Shown here one piece after another: positions 62,770-64,000 of a DNA stretch of 64,000 nucleotides. The notes under the pieces are model-generated. The model saw only the letters and a program-made list of their open reading frames with translations. It ran no database searches and was not told where the DNA came from. This stretch comes from Rufibacter sp. DG15C. Its GTDB lineage: Bacteria; Bacteroidota; Bacteroidia; Cytophagales; Hymenobacteraceae. The translations under genes and the position numbers were made by a program. The stretch lies in the NCBI RefSeq assembly GCF_001577755.1, contig NZ_CP010776.1, forward strand, positions 3,472,001-3,536,000, read 5' to 3'. The stretch's first letter is position 1. The number at the start of each line of letters is the position of its first letter.

Positions 62770-64000
62770 ATGAAAAAAACCATGCTGGCTGGACTGTTGG
62801 CTTGCGGCCTGTTCGCGTGCCAGAAGTCCTCCAACCAAGACACCGAGGGCGGCTCCTCTGCTTCGGGCACCAGAACCAACCTCAACGGCCTGCTCAAATC
62901 CTACTGGGACACCAACAACCGACTGTTCCCCCTGGACGCCACCGCCCAAGGCGATAACCGCTACAACCACCTGTTGCCCAATGACAACACCCAGGCCTAC
63001 CGCGACACTCTGCAGAACTTCTACCAGTCCTACCTGGACAGCCTGCAACAGTACAACCGCGAGAAGCTTGCTGAGAACGACCGCATTAGTTATGACATCT
63101 TCCAGTATGAGATGCAGACGCGCCTGGAGGGCCTGAAGCTCAACACCTGGATGATTCCGTTCCAGCAGTTCTGGGGCCTGCCCTTGACCATGGGCCAATT
63201 GGGTTCGGGCACCGGCAACCAGCCGTTCAAAACCACCAAAGACTATGACAACTGGCTGGGCCGCGTGCAAGGCTTCACCGCCTGGGCAGACAGCGCCATC
63301 GGTAATTTCCGGTCTGGTATGGCTGCGGGCGTAGTCTTGCCCAAGCCTTTGGTGGCCAAGATGATTCCGCAGCTGGAGGCCCTGGTGGTGGCAGACCCTA
63401 CTAAGAGCTTGTTCTACTCGCCTATCCAGAACTTCCCGAAAGAAGTGCCTGCCGCCGACAGAGCGCGCCTGACGGAGGCCTACAAAAAAGCCATCACTAC
63501 CCAACTGGTGCCTACCTACCAAAAGCTGGCCACGTTCCTGCAGAAAGAATACCTGCCCAAAGCCCGAACCACTACCGGCATAGCAGACGTGCCCGGCGGA
63601 AAGGACATCTATAACTACTACGTCAAGTACTGGACCACCACAGACAAGACCCCAGACGAAATCTATGAGACCGGTAAGAAAGAAGTAGCACGCATTAGAG
63701 CCGAAATGGAGAAGGTCAAAAACCAGGTTGGCTTTAAAGGCGACATGAACGCCTTCTTCCAGCATCTCAAGTCTGACCCCAAGTTCATGCCGTACAAGAA
63801 ACCCGAAGACGTGCTGAACGCCTTCCGGGCCATTCAAGCCAGGATAGAACCCAACCTGTCCAAGATGTTCGGCCGTACGCCTAAAACGCCGTTTGAAATT
63901 AGACAAACCGAAGCCTTTAGAGCCGCCTCTGCCTCTGCCGAGTACAACCAAGGCTCCCCAGACGGCACCAGACCGGGCATTTTCTATGTGCCTATCCTGG
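62770..64000 (+). CDS. DUF885 lipoprotein, truncated by the window edge
   Basis: The plus strand opens at ATG 62770 with a lipoprotein signal (MKKTMLAGLLACGLFAC) and stays open for 410 codons to the window end. The mature part is helical and matches the DUF885 family seen in Bacteroidota: LLKSYWDTNNRLFPLDATAQ near residue 42, YDIFQYEMQTRLEGLKL near 112 and PGIFYVPIL at the edge. The family is uncharacterised, possibly a metalloprotein. A long antisense frame over it is a by-product of its codon bias. thyA diverges upstream. Confidence 0.9.
   Translation, partial: MKKTMLAGLLACGLFACQKSSNQDTEGGSSASGTRTNLNGLLKSYWDTNNRLFPLDATAQGDNRYNHLLPNDNTQAYRDTLQNFYQSYLDSLQQYNREKLAENDRISYDIFQYEMQTRLEGLKLNTWMIPFQQFWGLPLTMGQLGSGTGNQPFKTTKDYDNWLGRVQGFTAWADSAIGNFRSGMAAGVVLPKPLVAKMIPQLEALVVADPTKSLFYSPIQNFPKEVPAADRARLTEAYKKAITTQLVPTYQKLATFLQKEYLPKARTTTGIADVPGGKDIYNYYVKYWTTTDKTPDEIYETGKKEVARIRAEMEKVKNQVGFKGDMNAFFQHLKSDPKFMPYKKPEDVLNAFRAIQARIEPNLSKMFGRTPKTPFEIRQTEAFRAASASAEYNQGSPDGTRPGIFYVPIL

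Noticed and set aside
62761..63951. Long minus-strand open frame of 396 codons
   Set aside because: It is antisense to the plus-strand DUF885 lipoprotein gene, has no signal or known motif, and is rich in Gly and Val as expected from the codon bias of the real gene.

Overview
The window looks like chromosome of a Bacteroidota bacterium of the Cytophagales, most probably the Hymenobacteraceae (Rufibacter, Nibribacter or Pontibacter type). Reasons: outer-membrane lipoproteins with Bacteroidota-style lipoboxes, no strong Shine-Dalgarno sequences, several TAnnTTTG -7 promoter boxes, roughly 50% GC, and families typical of the phylum (DUF349 repeat protein, lipoprotein-type Omp85 protein, fused alpha/beta 2-oxoacid dehydrogenase E1). 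Genus placement is inference.

Layout. 1-4.4 kb: a cut-off lipoprotein, a TPR protein, gyrA and a small lipoprotein. 4.5-12 kb: an exported protein, two adjacent M14 carboxypeptidase homologues that both seem to have lost their catalytic residues, an HD hydrolase, an Omp85-type barrel protein, an S1/P1 nuclease, tRNA-Thr(TGT). 12-22.5 kb: DUF349 protein, YqgE, pdxH, DUF1015, maf, gpsA, an efflux adaptor/TolC pair and sdaAB. 22.7-29.2 kb: a tryptophan-dioxygenase-like protein, an FAD oxidoreductase, a CoA-binding protein, a rhodanese lipoprotein, and an ECF sigma/membrane protein/barrel-like trio. 29.4-43.4 kb: SpoU methyltransferase, Omp85 lipoprotein, E1 fusion, hemF, PAP2, ribE, a sugar-phosphate transferase, pcm, a thioesterase, a possible HolD-like protein, a TlpA-like thioredoxin and gatB. 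43.6-59.9 kb: alaS, a MerR regulator, dprA, an aminotransferase, an M19 dipeptidase, thrC, a LysR regulator, a cupin, pncB/pncA (nicotinamide to NaMN salvage), a GNAT, an ABC exporter and an MFS transporter. 59.9-64 kb: an AT-rich accessory patch behind thyA, then thyA and a truncated DUF885 lipoprotein gene.

Most genes are housekeeping. Two non-coding structures stand out. First, a family of about 38-bp palindromes (arms CGTTTTTGGCCTG / CAGGCCAAAAACG) occurs 22 times between 5.3 and 58.7 kb, always between genes. By my count it lies in 9 of 11 convergent gene gaps, 4 of 12 divergent gaps and 8 of about 34 same-direction gaps. Several copies touch or sit inside terminator hairpins and three lie right against start codons. 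Second, the 3' end of thyA is duplicated about 650 bp downstream as a diverged but still readable 22-codon tail. An AT-rich gene lies between the two tails and two more lie beyond, which suggests the thyA end is an insertion site for small cargo genes. The AT-rich patch contains no copy of the palindrome. A 159-bp MITE-like inverted-repeat element lies at 58.5 kb.
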